Counted from the stretch's first letter, positions 44,466 to 53,134 are shown. The stretch: DNA of 64,000 nucleotides from Actinomycetota bacterium (GCA_030840805.1 JAVEDU010000027.1:1-64000); one strand, 5' to 3'. Numbers and translations are program-made. Notes: generated from the sequence alone by a model not told the origin.

Positions 44466-45815
44466 ATGGGCGGAGACAGTTCCGGGCAGCCCGTCCGCGG
44501 GCCGCTCGACCCCGGACAGTGCGACCCGGGGCCGCTCGGCGTGGGGTATCGCGATCCTGGACAGCTCGATCCGGCGCTCCTCGACCGGGTGCGGCGACGG
44601 CTCGGCGCGTCCGGCGCACGGCCGACGCCCGCCGCCGTGGCCACTGCGGTCCGGGCCGAACACGGCGCGCCGGTCGGAGACCGGGCGCTTCTGTCGCTCT
44701 CCGCGCGGCTCCGGTCGGAACTGGTCGGCGCCGGACCTCTCGAGCCCCTCCTCGCGGACGCCGAGGTCACCGACATCCTGGTCAACGGGCCCGACGACGT
44801 GTGGGTCGACCGTGGACGCGGGCTCGAGCCCGTCGCGCTGTCGTTCCCCGACGACGCGTCGGTGCGTCGCCTGGCGCAGCGACTTGCCGCCGCCTGCGGT
44901 CGGCGCCTCGACGACGGGCGCCCGTGGGTCGATGCGCGGCTGCCCGACGGCACGCGACTGCACGCCGTGCTGCCGCCGATCGCGGGCCGAGGGGTGTGCT
45001 TGTCGCTGCGGGCGTTCCGGTCGGTGGCGTTCACTCTCGCCGACCTGGTGGACCGCGGAACGGTGCCGGCACCGCTGGCGGAACTGCTTCGCGCGATCGT
45101 GGCGGCGCGGCTCGCCTACCTGGTGACCGGCGGGACGGGGTCGGGCAAGACCACGCTGCTCGGTACGTTGCTCGGCCTGGTGCCGCCCGGGGAGCGGATC
45201 GTGCTCGTCGAGGACGCGGCCGAGCTGCGTCCCGACCATCCGCATGTGGTGCCGCTGGAGGGGCGTCCGCCGAACGCCGAGGGCGCTGGCGAAATCACCC
45301 TGCGGGACCTGGTCCGGCAGGCGCTGCGGATGCGGCCGGACCGGCTCGTGATCGGGGAGTGCCGCGGACCCGAGGTGGTGGACCTCCTCGCCGCGCTCAA
45401 CACGGGACACGAGGGCGGCGCGGGGACCCTCCACGCGAACGCCCCGCGCGATGTCCCGGCACGGCTGGAGGCGCTCGCCGCCCTCGGGGCAGTGGCGCCC
45501 GAGGGGTTGCACGCCCAGCTCGGTCCCGCGCTGCACTGCGTCGTCCACCTGGTGCGGACGGAGGCGGGGCGACGGGTGGACGAGGTGTGCGTCCTTGCCC
45601 GGGGCCGGTCCGGCCGGGTGGAGCCGCGGACGGCCTGGTCCCGCCGAGACGGGCTGGGACCGGCTGCCGGAGTCCTCGCGACCTTGCTGCGGGACCGCGG
45701 GGTGGACCCGCCACCGGTGCTCGCGGGTGGTCCTGGCTCACCCGTATCGGCCGCCGAGTGCCCCGCCCGGAGGGGCGCGGTGATCCCGCTCCCGGCCGAC
45801 CGGGCGCCGAGGTGA
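44466..45815 (+). CDS. tadA: TadA/CpaF-family secretion ATPase
   Basis: A 449-residue type II/IV secretion ATPase that powers Flp pilus assembly. The N-terminal domain carries GPLEPLLADAEVTDILVNGP. Walker A is TGGTGSGKTT (about residue 222), the Asp box is IVLVEDAAELRP, and the Walker B region lies in RPDRLVIGECRGPE, followed by the His box TGHEGGAGTLHAN. ATG 44466 begins one base after the ssd TGA. The stop overlaps the tadB GTG. About 45 residues at the start are Gly/Pro/Asp-rich and unlike the family core. Confidence 0.93.
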   Translation: MGGDSSGQPVRGPLDPGQCDPGPLGVGYRDPGQLDPALLDRVRRRLGASGARPTPAAVATAVRAEHGAPVGDRALLSLSARLRSELVGAGPLEPLLADAEVTDILVNGPDDVWVDRGRGLEPVALSFPDDASVRRLAQRLAAACGRRLDDGRPWVDARLPDGTRLHAVLPPIAGRGVCLSLRAFRSVAFTLADLVDRGTVPAPLAELLRAIVAARLAYLVTGGTGSGKTTLLGTLLGLVPPGERIVLVEDAAELRPDHPHVVPLEGRPPNAEGAGEITLRDLVRQALRMRPDRLVIGECRGPEVVDLLAALNTGHEGGAGTLHANAPRDVPARLEALAALGAVAPEGLHAQLGPALHCVVHLVRTEAGRRVDEVCVLARGRSGRVEPRTAWSRRDGLGPAAGVLATLLRDRGVDPPPVLAGGPGSPVSAAECPARRGAVIPLPADRAPR

Positions 45816-46837
45816 GCGGCGGACTTCTCCCGATCGGGGCGGCGATCCTGCTGCTGGCCGGTGGGGCGGTGGCACTGACGGCCGGCCCGCCCGGACCTCG
45901 CTCCCGGCTGAGCGTCGTCGGGTACCACCGGAACGTCCGCCAGTGGGTCGGGTGGCGTGTGGGCGTTCGCGCACAGGCGGTGTTCACGGTGTCCGGCGCC
46001 GCGCTGGTCGGTGGGGCCTGGGCCGGGCCCGTCGCGGCGGTGTTCGCGGGGGTGTACGCGTGGCTGGCGGCCCGGGCCCGGGCTCGTGGGCGGGCAGCAT
46101 GGGCGACGGAACACGGCGCCGCCGTCGCGCAGGATCTCGTGACCGGCCTCGCGGCGGACCTCCGCGGCGGCCTCGCGCCGGTGGTGGCCCTGGAATGGGG
46201 CGTCCGGACGGTGCTGGCGACCGCGGACGGCGGACCGCCGGCCGCCGGGTCTGGCCCCCGCCACCCCGGTGTCCGGGCGCAACCGCACCCGGGACGCATG
46301 CCCTCTCCGGGTGTCACCTCGCGGCTGGAGCCGCCTCCGCCACCAGGACCCGGGCCGCACCGGTCCACCGGCCGAGGCCACCTCGATCAGGGGCCGCCCC
46401 CGGCCGGCGGCCGATTCGCCCCGGTCCTTGCCGCGGCGGCGACGGGCGGCGATGTCCCCGCCGCTCTGCGCGCGACCGACCTCCCCGGCGGAAAGGACGC
46501 CCTGATGCGCTTGGCGGCGGCCTGGGAGGTCGCCGACTCGGTCGGTGCGCCGCTCGCCGACGTGCTCGATCGGCTCGATACCGAACTGGGCTCGCTGCGC
46601 CGCAGGAGGGCCAGGATGCGCGCGGAGACGGCGGCCGCCTCCGCGACGTCACGAATGCTGGCCCTGCTCCCGCTGCTGGGTCTCGGGCTGGGCTACGCGC
46701 TGGGTGCCGACCCGCTCCACACCCTGCTGCACAGTGCGGTGGGCTCGGTGAGCGCGCTGCTCGCCCTCGGGCTCCAGGTCGCCGGTCTCCTCTGGGCCGA
46801 ACACCTCACCTCGGCGTCGGAACGGGTCACGCCGTGA
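45812..46837 (+). CDS. tadB: TadB-type pilus assembly membrane protein
   Basis: A 341-residue inner-membrane platform protein with hydrophobic segments near residues 3-22, 55-90, 285-305 and 312-330. The type II secretion F core is split by a Pro/Gly-rich stretch of about 65 residues (46240-46430), absent from typical members. This lies between VVALEWGVRTV and RFAPVLAAAATGGDVPAALRA. The second half, LMRLAAAWEVADSVGAPLADVL and RARMRAETAAASAT, is well conserved. GTG 45812 overlaps the tadA stop. The insertion stays in frame, so function may be kept. Confidence 0.88.
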   Translation: MSGGLLPIGAAILLLAGGAVALTAGPPGPRSRLSVVGYHRNVRQWVGWRVGVRAQAVFTVSGAALVGGAWAGPVAAVFAGVYAWLAARARARGRAAWATEHGAAVAQDLVTGLAADLRGGLAPVVALEWGVRTVLATADGGPPAAGSGPRHPGVRAQPHPGRMPSPGVTSRLEPPPPPGPGPHRSTGRGHLDQGPPPAGGRFAPVLAAAATGGDVPAALRATDLPGGKDALMRLAAAWEVADSVGAPLADVLDRLDTELGSLRRRRARMRAETAAASATSRMLALLPLLGLGLGYALGADPLHTLLHSAVGSVSALLALGLQVAGLLWAEHLTSASERVTP

Positions 46838-46838
46838 C

Positions 46839-46906
46839 GACGCTCCGCCCTCGCGGGCCGGGAGAAGCACCGGTCCGCCGCTCGACGCTCCGCCCTCGCG
46901 GGCCGG
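46839..46906. repeat. 23-bp direct repeat between tadB and tadC
   Basis: GACGCTCCGCCCTCGCGGGC with its GGCCGG end occurs at 46839-46861 and again at 46884-46906 (45-bp period). The gap 46838-47111 is unusually long for this operon and holds no recognisable gene. Confidence 0.8.
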
Positions 46907-47111
46907 TGCGCCGCGCGATCCGGACAGTGGTGGGTCCGCCGACGCGGTGCCCGACGGGCACGTGGCTGCGCGCTCGACCACGCCCCGGGGGCCGGGTGTG
47001 CTCCGACGACCCTCGCTTCGTGAGGCAGCGGAGCGTCTGCGCACGCCCGCGTCTCCGCGCGGCCCTGGGCATCCCGACGCCCTCGCGCGGCAGGCGGCGA
47101 GGGGAGTCTCC

Positions 47112-47849
47112 GTGCCCACGCTGACCGAGTCCGTCATCGCGTGCTGCCTCGCCGGAGCCGCGGCCCCGCTGATGCGGCCGGCGAGCGGGGCGGATCGGCT
47201 GCGCGCTCTCGCGGATTCCCGCCGCATCGCGGAGGTCCGCAGCGCCCGCCGTCCCGTCCCGATCCGGCTCGTGGCCGCATTGGGCGGGGCGGCGGCGTGG
47301 GCCGTCGTGGGCGGGATCCCCGGGATGGTGATCGGAACCGTGGCCGCCGTCGTCCTCGACCGCATGCTGCGGCGACGGGAACCACGGGAGGTCCGCCGTG
47401 ACCGCCGGAGCGCCGCCGCGGCCCTGCCGTTCGCGGCGGATCTGCTCGCGGCGGCATTGACGGCGGGGGCGACGCTCGACGGCGCCCTACGGTCCGTCGG
47501 CAGCGCGATCGGAGGCCCGCTGGGTGACCGCCTGCGCCGGGTCGCCGCCGCCCATGCGCTGGGGGCGGGTCCGGAGGACGTCTGGCACCCGCTCGCCGAT
47601 CTGCCCGACGCCGTCCCGGTGGTCCGCGCGGCACTGCGGAGCCACCAGAGCGGCGCGGCCCTCGCACTGGCCCTCCGGCGCGCGGCGGAGGCGGCAAGAA
47701 CGGCCGACGAGGTCTCGGCCGAGGCGGCTGCCCGCCGTGTCGGCGTCCTCGTCGTGCTGCCCGTGGGGTTGTGCTTCCTGCCGGCCTTCGCGCTGATCGG
47801 CGTCGTACCCGTGGTCGTCGGGGTGCTCGGTGACGTACTGCGGTGGTGA
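47112..47849 (+). CDS. tadC: TadC-type pilus assembly membrane protein
   Basis: A 245-residue type II secretion F-domain protein, partner of TadB. The helices are at residues 7-25, 55-85 and 210-240, with the F core ALPFAADLLAAALTAGATLD and DVWHPLADLPDAVPVVRAAL between. GTG 47112 follows GAGGGGAG at normal spacing; the upstream in-frame stretch to 46947 lacks homology. It is separated from tadB by 274 bp rather than overlapping, which suggests later insertion of sequence between them. Confidence 0.87.
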   Translation: MPTLTESVIACCLAGAAAPLMRPASGADRLRALADSRRIAEVRSARRPVPIRLVAALGGAAAWAVVGGIPGMVIGTVAAVVLDRMLRRREPREVRRDRRSAAAALPFAADLLAAALTAGATLDGALRSVGSAIGGPLGDRLRRVAAAHALGAGPEDVWHPLADLPDAVPVVRAALRSHQSGAALALALRRAAEAARTADEVSAEAAARRVGVLVVLPVGLCFLPAFALIGVVPVVVGVLGDVLRW

Positions 47850-48001
47850 GCACAGATCGCGGCCGGATTTCCGCTGTCCACAGGCCCCTCCGTTCTCCAC
47901 AGATTGCCGTCCGGCCCGTCGGAGCCCGCCTCCCGCCACGACGCTGGACTCGCCGGGACGGTCCCGGACCGGACGCCGTCCGGAGTTCAGAGGAGAGCGG
48001 G

Positions 48002-48190
48002 ATGACCGTGAGAACCGCGTGGCGCAAGATGCGGGCGCTGGGGCGCCGTGACGACGGCATGAGCACGGCGGAGTACGCCGTGGGCACCGTCGCCGCAGTG
48101 GCCTTCGCCGGCATTCTGCTGAAGGTCGTCACGAGTCCGACGGTGCAGGCCGCGCTCACGGCGATCATCGCCCGGGCGCTGAAGGGCTGA
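48002..48190 (+). CDS. DUF4244 Flp-like pilin
   Basis: A 62-residue protein. The class III leader MTVRTAWRKMRALGRRDDG is followed by MSTAEYAVGTVAAVAFAGIL, with glutamate at +5 after the likely cleavage site and a single hydrophobic helix. This is the DUF4244 family encoded in actinobacterial tad clusters and resembles Flp pilins. ATG 48002 follows AGAGGAGAGCGGG. It is probably the major subunit assembled by TadA/B/C; no prepilin peptidase gene is in the window. Confidence 0.9.
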   Translation: MTVRTAWRKMRALGRRDDGMSTAEYAVGTVAAVAFAGILLKVVTSPTVQAALTAIIARALKG

Positions 48191-48193
48191 GCT

Positions 48194-48691
48194 GTGGTGG
48201 GCGCGGCGCGAGCGACGAAGATCCTCGGTGACGGTGCACATCGCCACTCCGGGAGACACCGGCGGGCGGCGGGCGTGGCCGCGCGGGACCGACAGGGAAG
48301 TGCCAGCTCGCACCGCCCGAGGGCTTGCCGCTGTGGAGAACGCGGCACCGTCACCGCAGAACTCGCCGTAGCCCTGCCGGTGCTGGTCGTGCTGCTCGTG
48401 GCCGCGCTCACCGCGGTATCCGCCGTGACGACGCAGATGCGGTGCGTCGATGCGGCCCGGGAGGCGGTACGTGCCGCCGCCCGCGGCGAGCTCGATGGTG
48501 CCGCGCTCGGGCGCCGAGTCGCGCCGCCGGGCGCCACCGTGACGGTCGAGGGTCCGGGGGCCGCGGCCACCGGAGACGGAACCGTGAGCGCCGTCGTCAG
48601 CGCCCCGGTCCGCCCGCTGGGGCGCTGGTTGCCGGCTCCGGCGGTGAGCGCGACGGCGGTCGCTGCGCGCGAACCGGGCGGCGTTCGGTGA
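48194..48691 (+). CDS. tadE: TadE-family minor pilin-like protein
   Basis: The TadE core is clear: GTVTAELAVALPVLVVLLVA, a hydrophobic N-helix with the conserved glutamate, then QMRCVDAAREAVRAAARGE. The 165-residue length assumes GTG 48194. About 50 Arg-rich residues then precede the core, so a shorter in-frame start may be real. The last 16 codons are repeated 134 bp downstream by a tandem duplication. The stop overlaps a GTG (48688). Confidence 0.85.
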   Translation: MVGAARATKILGDGAHRHSGRHRRAAGVAARDRQGSASSHRPRACRCGERGTVTAELAVALPVLVVLLVAALTAVSAVTTQMRCVDAAREAVRAAARGELDGAALGRRVAPPGATVTVEGPGAAATGDGTVSAVVSAPVRPLGRWLPAPAVSATAVAAREPGGVR

Positions 48692-48908
48692 CTCCGCGCA
48701 GGGACCTCCGGACGCGGGGGCGGGGCGCGGCGTCCGCACGTGGCCGCGCCGCGGAGGTCGGCGGTGCCGCAGTCGCGGTGAGGGCGACGGCGGTCGCTGC
48801 GCGCGAGCCGGGCGACGTTCGGTGACTCCGCGCAGGGACCTCCGGATGCGGGGGTGGGGCGCGGCGTCTGCACGTGGCCGCGCCGCGGAGGTCGGCGGTG
48901 CCGCAGTC
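48641..48908. repeat. 134-bp tandem duplication across the tadE/TadE-like junction
   Basis: 48641-48774 and 48775-48908 align without gaps and differ at about six positions (roughly 95% identity). Each unit holds the end of tadE, a GTGA stop/start overlap and the start of the next gene. Confidence 0.95.
48688..48825 (+). CDS. chimeric small ORF created by the duplication
   Basis: A 45-codon frame starts with VTPRRDLRTRGRGAASARG, the beginning of the downstream TadE-like gene. It ends with ATAVAAREPGDVR, the end of tadE. Both ends use GTGA overlaps, so it is translationally coupled on both sides. It has no hydrophobic helix and no independent homology. It is a by-product of the 134-bp duplication; whether it is translated or useful is unknown. 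Confidence 0.45.
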   Translation: MTPRRDLRTRGRGAASARGRAAEVGGAAVAVRATAVAAREPGDVR

Positions 48909-51092
48909 GCGGGCCCGAAGCTGCGCCGGTCGGATCGGGGAGCGGCCTCGATCTGGGTCCTGGCGGTGGGGGTCACGGTGCTGGCCGTGGCTGCGGCGAC
49001 CGCGCTCGTGGGGGCGGCGGGCGTGGCGCGGCACCGGGCCGGAGCCGCCGCGGACCTGGGTGTCCTCGCCGCCGCCGGCCAGGCGATCCGCGGCGAGCCG
49101 GTGGCATGCGGACGTGCCGCCACCGTCGTGCGGGCCAACGGAGCCCGGCTCGGGTCGTGCCGCCTCGACGGCCTGGACGCGGTGGTGACCGCCGAGACCA
49201 GGGCGGCCGCGCTGCCCCGGGGTCTCGGGACGGCATCTGCCACGGCGCGGGCGGGACCCGTCCGGTGGCTGCTGGCACCCCGCGAGGCGGTCCCGGCGTG
49301 GGGATCCGCCGTGGCGCGGCACGGACTCGACCACGCTGCCGCGCCACGGACCGGCTCCGCCGGGGTGACCCGCCCGGAGCTCACCTCGAACGGCCGCCGC
49401 GCTGCCGTGCCCCGAACGCGCGCTGCCGCGGTTGCCGACTCGGCCCCCGCCGTGCGGGACCGTGAGAACGCCGGGTCAGCCGGTCGGGCCGCCCCCGGCC
49501 GACGCCACCTCGGCGCCCGCCGGCCCGCCGCCCGCCACGTCGGCGCCCGTCGGCCGGATCTCGGGTCGTCGGTCGCCGCGCGGCCGGCCGCCGGTCACCC
49601 CGGTGGCCCGCGAGCCGGCATCCCGCTGCTTGCCGGGGAGCCGTCCACCGGTCGGCTGTACCTCGTCCGCGATCCCGGCGTCCGGCCGCGCTTCGTTCTC
49701 GCCGCCGGTCACGTTCTCGCCGCCGGTCATCCCGGCTTCCACGTTGCCCAGTGCCCGCAGCACGAGGTCGAGCAGGCGGACGGCCTTGGCCTTGTCGAGC
49801 GGGTTGTTCCCGTTGCCGCACTTCGGCGACTGGACGCACGAGGGACAGCCGTTGTCGCAGCCGCACGCCGAGATCGCGTCCCGGGTCGCGCGCAGCCACG
49901 TCTCCGCCGCCTCGAATCCCCGTTCCGCGAACCCGGCGCCGCCCGCATGCCCGTCGTAGACGAACACCGTCGGCAACCCGGTGTCCGGGTGCAGCGCGGT
50001 GGACAGTCCGCCGATGTCCCAGCGGTCGCAGGTGGCGACCAGGGGGAGGAGTCCGATGGCGGCGTGTTCGGCGGCATGCGCGGCGCCCGGCACATCGGCG
50101 GCGTCGATGCCCGCGGCTTCCAGCGCCTCGGGGGTGACCGTGTAGAAGACGGCGGTCGTCCGCAGCTCCCGTGCCGGCAGGTCGAGCGGTGTCTCGTCCA
50201 TGATCTCGCCACCGGGCTGACGCCGCCGCAGGTAGGACACCACCTGCTCGGTCACGTCCACGGTACCGAGCGACAGCCGCACCGGCCCGGCGTCGACCGT
50301 CCGCGTGACCGAGACGACCTGCAGGTCGGTGATGTCGCGGGCGTGGGTGCTCCAGTCCGGCGCCTCGGCCCGCACGAGGGCCACCGAGGAGTCCAGATCG
50401 AGGTGCTCCACCACGTACGTCTCGCCTTGGTGCAGGTACACGGCGCCAGGGTGGACGGTGCCGTGGGAGGCCCCGGCGTCGACCGTGCCGAGCAGCCGCC
50501 CGGTGGTGGCCTCCACCACGGAGACCGGGTCGCCACCGGTGCCGCGGATGTCGGCCTGGGGACGCTGACGGGACGTCCAGTACCAGCCCGCGGGGCGCTT
50601 CCGCAGCAGCCCCTCCTCGACCAGACCGTCGACGACCGCCTGTGCCGCGGGCCCGCCGAAGAGTGTGACGTCGGCGGGGGTGAGCGGCAGTTCGGCCGCG
50701 GCGCAGCACAGGTGTGGCCCCAGGACGTACGGGTTCACCGGGTCCAGCACGGTCGCCTCGACGGGCCGGCCGAACACCGCCTGGGGGTGGTGCACGAGAT
50801 AGGTGTCCAGCGGGTCGTCCCGGGCCACGAGGACCGCCAGTGCGTCGCGCGCGGACCGCCCGGCGCGGCCGGACTGCTGCCACAGCGAGGCCAGCGTCCC
50901 CGGATACCCGGCCAGGATCACCGCGTCGAGCCCGCTCACGTCCACGCCGAGCTCGAGTGCGTTGGTGGCCGCGACCCCGAGGAGGGAACCGTCGAGGAGC
51001 GCCCGTTCCAGGGCCCTCCGTTCCTCGGCCAGGTACCCCGCTCGGTACGCCGCGACTCGGTTCGCCAGTTCCGGGGCGACCTCGTCCAGTGA
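48822..51092 (+). CDS. Rv3654c-like TadE-family protein with no proper stop
   Basis: The recognisable part spans about 48822-49270: a basic N-terminus, the pilin-like helix DRGAASIWVLAVGVTVLAVA and the block RHRAGAAADLGVLAAAGQAI to CRLDGLDAVVTAE, typical of the last gene of actinobacterial tad clusters (Rv3654c-like, about 120-150 residues). No in-frame stop follows until 51090. The frame runs through low-complexity sequence and then about 1.6 kb antisense to the helicase gene. The long tail is probably not a real protein. Either the stop was lost by mutation or a frameshift hides it. GTG 48822 overlaps the preceding stop. Confidence 0.4.
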   Translation: MTPRRDLRMRGWGAASARGRAAEVGGAAVAGPKLRRSDRGAASIWVLAVGVTVLAVAAATALVGAAGVARHRAGAAADLGVLAAAGQAIRGEPVACGRAATVVRANGARLGSCRLDGLDAVVTAETRAAALPRGLGTASATARAGPVRWLLAPREAVPAWGSAVARHGLDHAAAPRTGSAGVTRPELTSNGRRAAVPRTRAAAVADSAPAVRDRENAGSAGRAAPGRRHLGARRPAARHVGARRPDLGSSVAARPAAGHPGGPRAGIPLLAGEPSTGRLYLVRDPGVRPRFVLAAGHVLAAGHPGFHVAQCPQHEVEQADGLGLVERVVPVAALRRLDARGTAVVAAARRDRVPGRAQPRLRRLESPFREPGAARMPVVDEHRRQPGVRVQRGGQSADVPAVAGGDQGEESDGGVFGGMRGARHIGGVDARGFQRLGGDRVEDGGRPQLPCRQVERCLVHDLATGLTPPQVGHHLLGHVHGTERQPHRPGVDRPRDRDDLQVGDVAGVGAPVRRLGPHEGHRGVQIEVLHHVRLALVQVHGARVDGAVGGPGVDRAEQPPGGGLHHGDRVATGAADVGLGTLTGRPVPARGALPQQPLLDQTVDDRLCRGPAEECDVGGGERQFGRGAAQVWPQDVRVHRVQHGRLDGPAEHRLGVVHEIGVQRVVPGHEDRQCVARGPPGAAGLLPQRGQRPRIPGQDHRVEPAHVHAELECVGGRDPEEGTVEERPFQGPPFLGQVPRSVRRDSVRQFRGDLVQ

Positions 51093-52076
51093 CCGCCGGA
51101 CCGACGTGGCGACCACCTCGGCCGCGCGCCGCGACCGGACGAACGCCAGCGTCCGCGCGCCGGACACCACGAGATCCGTCAGCAGGTCCGCCGTCTCGGC
51201 GATCGCCGAGCGGCGCACCGGGGCGCCGTTCTCGCCACGCGGCGGCCCCAACGGCGGCTCCCACAGCGCGAACGTGGTCGATCCACGCGGCGACCCGTCG
51301 TCGGTCACGGCGTCGACCGGTACGCCGACGAGCCGTTCCGCCGAGGTCTGCGGCGAGCTGACGGTGGCCGAGGCGAGCACGAACACCGGCGACGCGCCGT
51401 ACCGGGCGCAGATCCGCCGCAGCCGTCGCAACACCGCCGCGACGTGGGACCCGAACACCCCGCGGTACGTGTGGCACTCGTCGATCACCACGAACCGCAG
51501 CCGGCGCAGGAAGGAGGCCCAGCGAGCGTGGTTCGGCAGGATTCCCCGGTGGACCATGTCCGGGTTCGTGAGCACGAACCGGGAGTGCGCACGCACCCAG
51601 TCCCGCTCGTCGAGCGGGGTGTCGCCGTCGTACGCCGAGGGCCGCACGCCCGGCAGGGCCAGCTCGGTCAGCGTGCGGAGCTGGTCGGCGGCCAGCGCCT
51701 TGGTGGGGGACAGGTACAGCGCCGTGGCCCGGTCGTCGGCCAGCAGCGCCGAGAGCACGGGGAGCTGGTAGGCGAGCGACTTTCCGGACGCCGTGCCGGT
51801 GGCCACGACCACGGACCGGCCGGACCACGCGAGCTCGGCCGCGTCCACCTGGTGCACCCACGGGCGGGCGACCCCCCGTCCCGCGAACGCGTCCACCACC
51901 GGAACGGGCGCCCAGGAGGGCCACGGAGACGTCCGGCCCTCACGGGCCGGCACGTGCTCGACGTGGGTGACCGGGTCCGCCGCCTCGTCGGATCCGGGCT
52001 GGTCGCCGAGGGCGGCGAAGGCGCGTCCGGTCGCCCGCAGGCGCGCGAGGAGGACGTCGGGGGCGGGGCTGGTCAC
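49476..52076 (-). CDS. DEAD/DEAH-box helicase with DUF1998 zinc region (MrfA-like)
   Basis: An 866-residue superfamily 2 helicase. Motifs in order: WVHQVDAAELAWSG and ATGTASGKSLAYQLP (Q/Walker A), DECHTYRG (DEAH-type), LASATVSSP, AATNALELGVDVSGLD, and QQSGRAGRSARDA. The C-terminal four-cysteine motif CGCDNGCPSCVQSP with KCGNG matches MrfA/Rv3649-type DNA-repair helicases. After this motif an 88-residue Gly/Thr/Glu-rich tail with internal repeats is not part of the family. GTG 52076 is the chosen start. bldG is divergent. It overlaps the TadE-like frame on the other strand. Confidence 0.92.
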   Translation of the reverse strand: MTSPAPDVLLARLRATGRAFAALGDQPGSDEAADPVTHVEHVPAREGRTSPWPSWAPVPVVDAFAGRGVARPWVHQVDAAELAWSGRSVVVATGTASGKSLAYQLPVLSALLADDRATALYLSPTKALAADQLRTLTELALPGVRPSAYDGDTPLDERDWVRAHSRFVLTNPDMVHRGILPNHARWASFLRRLRFVVIDECHTYRGVFGSHVAAVLRRLRRICARYGASPVFVLASATVSSPQTSAERLVGVPVDAVTDDGSPRGSTTFALWEPPLGPPRGENGAPVRRSAIAETADLLTDLVVSGARTLAFVRSRRAAEVVATSVRRSLDEVAPELANRVAAYRAGYLAEERRALERALLDGSLLGVAATNALELGVDVSGLDAVILAGYPGTLASLWQQSGRAGRSARDALAVLVARDDPLDTYLVHHPQAVFGRPVEATVLDPVNPYVLGPHLCCAAAELPLTPADVTLFGGPAAQAVVDGLVEEGLLRKRPAGWYWTSRQRPQADIRGTGGDPVSVVEATTGRLLGTVDAGASHGTVHPGAVYLHQGETYVVEHLDLDSSVALVRAEAPDWSTHARDITDLQVVSVTRTVDAGPVRLSLGTVDVTEQVVSYLRRRQPGGEIMDETPLDLPARELRTTAVFYTVTPEALEAAGIDAADVPGAAHAAEHAAIGLLPLVATCDRWDIGGLSTALHPDTGLPTVFVYDGHAGGAGFAERGFEAAETWLRATRDAISACGCDNGCPSCVQSPKCGNGNNPLDKAKAVRLLDLVLRALGNVEAGMTGGENVTGGENEARPDAGIADEVQPTGGRLPGKQRDAGSRATGVTGGRPRGDRRPEIRPTGADVAGGGPAGAEVASAGGGPTG

Positions 52077-52236
52077 GCCCCGACTCTCGCACGCCTGACG
52101 CGCTTCGTTCAGTGACTGCGCGCTGCGGATACAGCGCGGCCCGTCGCACGGTTTCGTCACCGATGGTTAGATGCGGCTTGGAAGAGGCCGTCTTGTCATC
52201 GCGGGTGGCCTCGTCGGGCGCACTGGAGGGATCTTC

Positions 52237-52578
52237 GTGGAGTTGTCGCTGTCGACCCGTGCCGAGGGAGACCGCACGATCGTCGAAGTGGGCGGAGAGA
52301 TCGACGTCTACACCGCCCCGACGCTGCGTGAGCAGCTCATCGATCTGGTCAGCCAGGGCCATCAGCACATCGTCGTCGACATGGAGCGGGTGGAGTTCCT
52401 GGACTCGACCGGGCTCGGTGTTCTCGTCGGCGGCCTCAAGCGGGTGCGCGCCCAGGACGGTTCGCTCCGTCTGGTGTGCACGCAGGAGCGCATCCTGAAG
52501 ATCTTCCGGATCACCGGGCTGGAGAAGGTGTTCCCGATCCACGCAACGGTGGCCGAGGCCGTCTCCGCCGAAGGCTGA
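52237..52578 (+). CDS. bldG: anti-sigma factor antagonist BldG
   Basis: A 113-residue STAS protein, the same length as Streptomyces BldG and very similar in sequence: [20 protein letters not shown], then [19 protein letters not shown] and [18 protein letters not shown]. The phosphorylatable serine is in DSTGLG. Dephosphorylated BldG releases sigma factors from RsbW-type kinases; in Streptomyces it governs aerial growth and stress response. GTG 52237 follows GGAGGG. The cognate kinase gene starts 10 bp downstream. Confidence 0.95.
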   Translation: MELSLSTRAEGDRTIVEVGGEIDVYTAPTLREQLIDLVSQGHQHIVVDMERVEFLDSTGLGVLVGGLKRVRAQDGSLRLVCTQERILKIFRITGLEKVFPIHATVAEAVSAEG

Positions 52579-52588
52579 TCTGCTGCGC

Positions 52589-53110
52589 ATGGCGACCGTC
52601 CGCCTGGAGATTTCTCCCACCCCCGCGCACGTCCGAACGGCGCGTCTGGTCGCCGCGGCCGTGGCTCGCCGCAGCGGCATCGACGAGGTGCTCCTCGACG
52701 AGATCCGGTTGGCGGTCGGCGAGGCGTGCTCGCGGGCGGTCGGCCTCCACCGGATGCACTCCCCGCAGACGCTGGTGCACGTCGAGCTGACCGACGGACC
52801 CCGCTTCACGGTCGTCGTCACCGACGCGGTGCCCCGCGACCTCGCCCCCACCGAGCTGGGGCTCACGGGCGCCATGCCCGATCCCGTCGCCCTCGTCGCG
52901 GCGAGCGCGGCGGGCACCGGCTCGGCGGAGGACGCCGAGATCGCCGAGGACTCGATCGCTGCCGGCGTCGGCCTCGCGCTGCTCGCCGGCCTCGTCGACG
53001 ACCTCGACGTGGTGTCCGCGCCGCACGGTGTCGGGACCGCCGTACGCATGTCCTGGCCGCTGACGCCGCCCGCCGCGCCGGTCCGCGGCGCCGTCCGCCC
53101 GTTCCTCTAG
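52589..53110 (+). CDS. RsbW-type ATP-binding anti-sigma factor
   Basis: A 173-residue GHKL kinase-like protein. The N box is LLDEIRLAVGEACSRAVGLH, the ATP lid region is GVGLALLAGLVDDL and GVGTAVRMSWPL closes the fold. Position directly after bldG is conserved in actinobacteria, and the two should act as a partner-switch pair. The sigma factor it holds is not encoded here. An acidic insertion (GTGSAEDAEIAEDS) interrupts the lid, a common variation. ATG 52589 is 10 bp after the bldG stop. Confidence 0.92.
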   Translation: MATVRLEISPTPAHVRTARLVAAAVARRSGIDEVLLDEIRLAVGEACSRAVGLHRMHSPQTLVHVELTDGPRFTVVVTDAVPRDLAPTELGLTGAMPDPVALVAASAAGTGSAEDAEIAEDSIAAGVGLALLAGLVDDLDVVSAPHGVGTAVRMSWPLTPPAAPVRGAVRPFL

Positions 53111-53134
53111 GACGGGCGGTTCCGCTCTCCCGTT

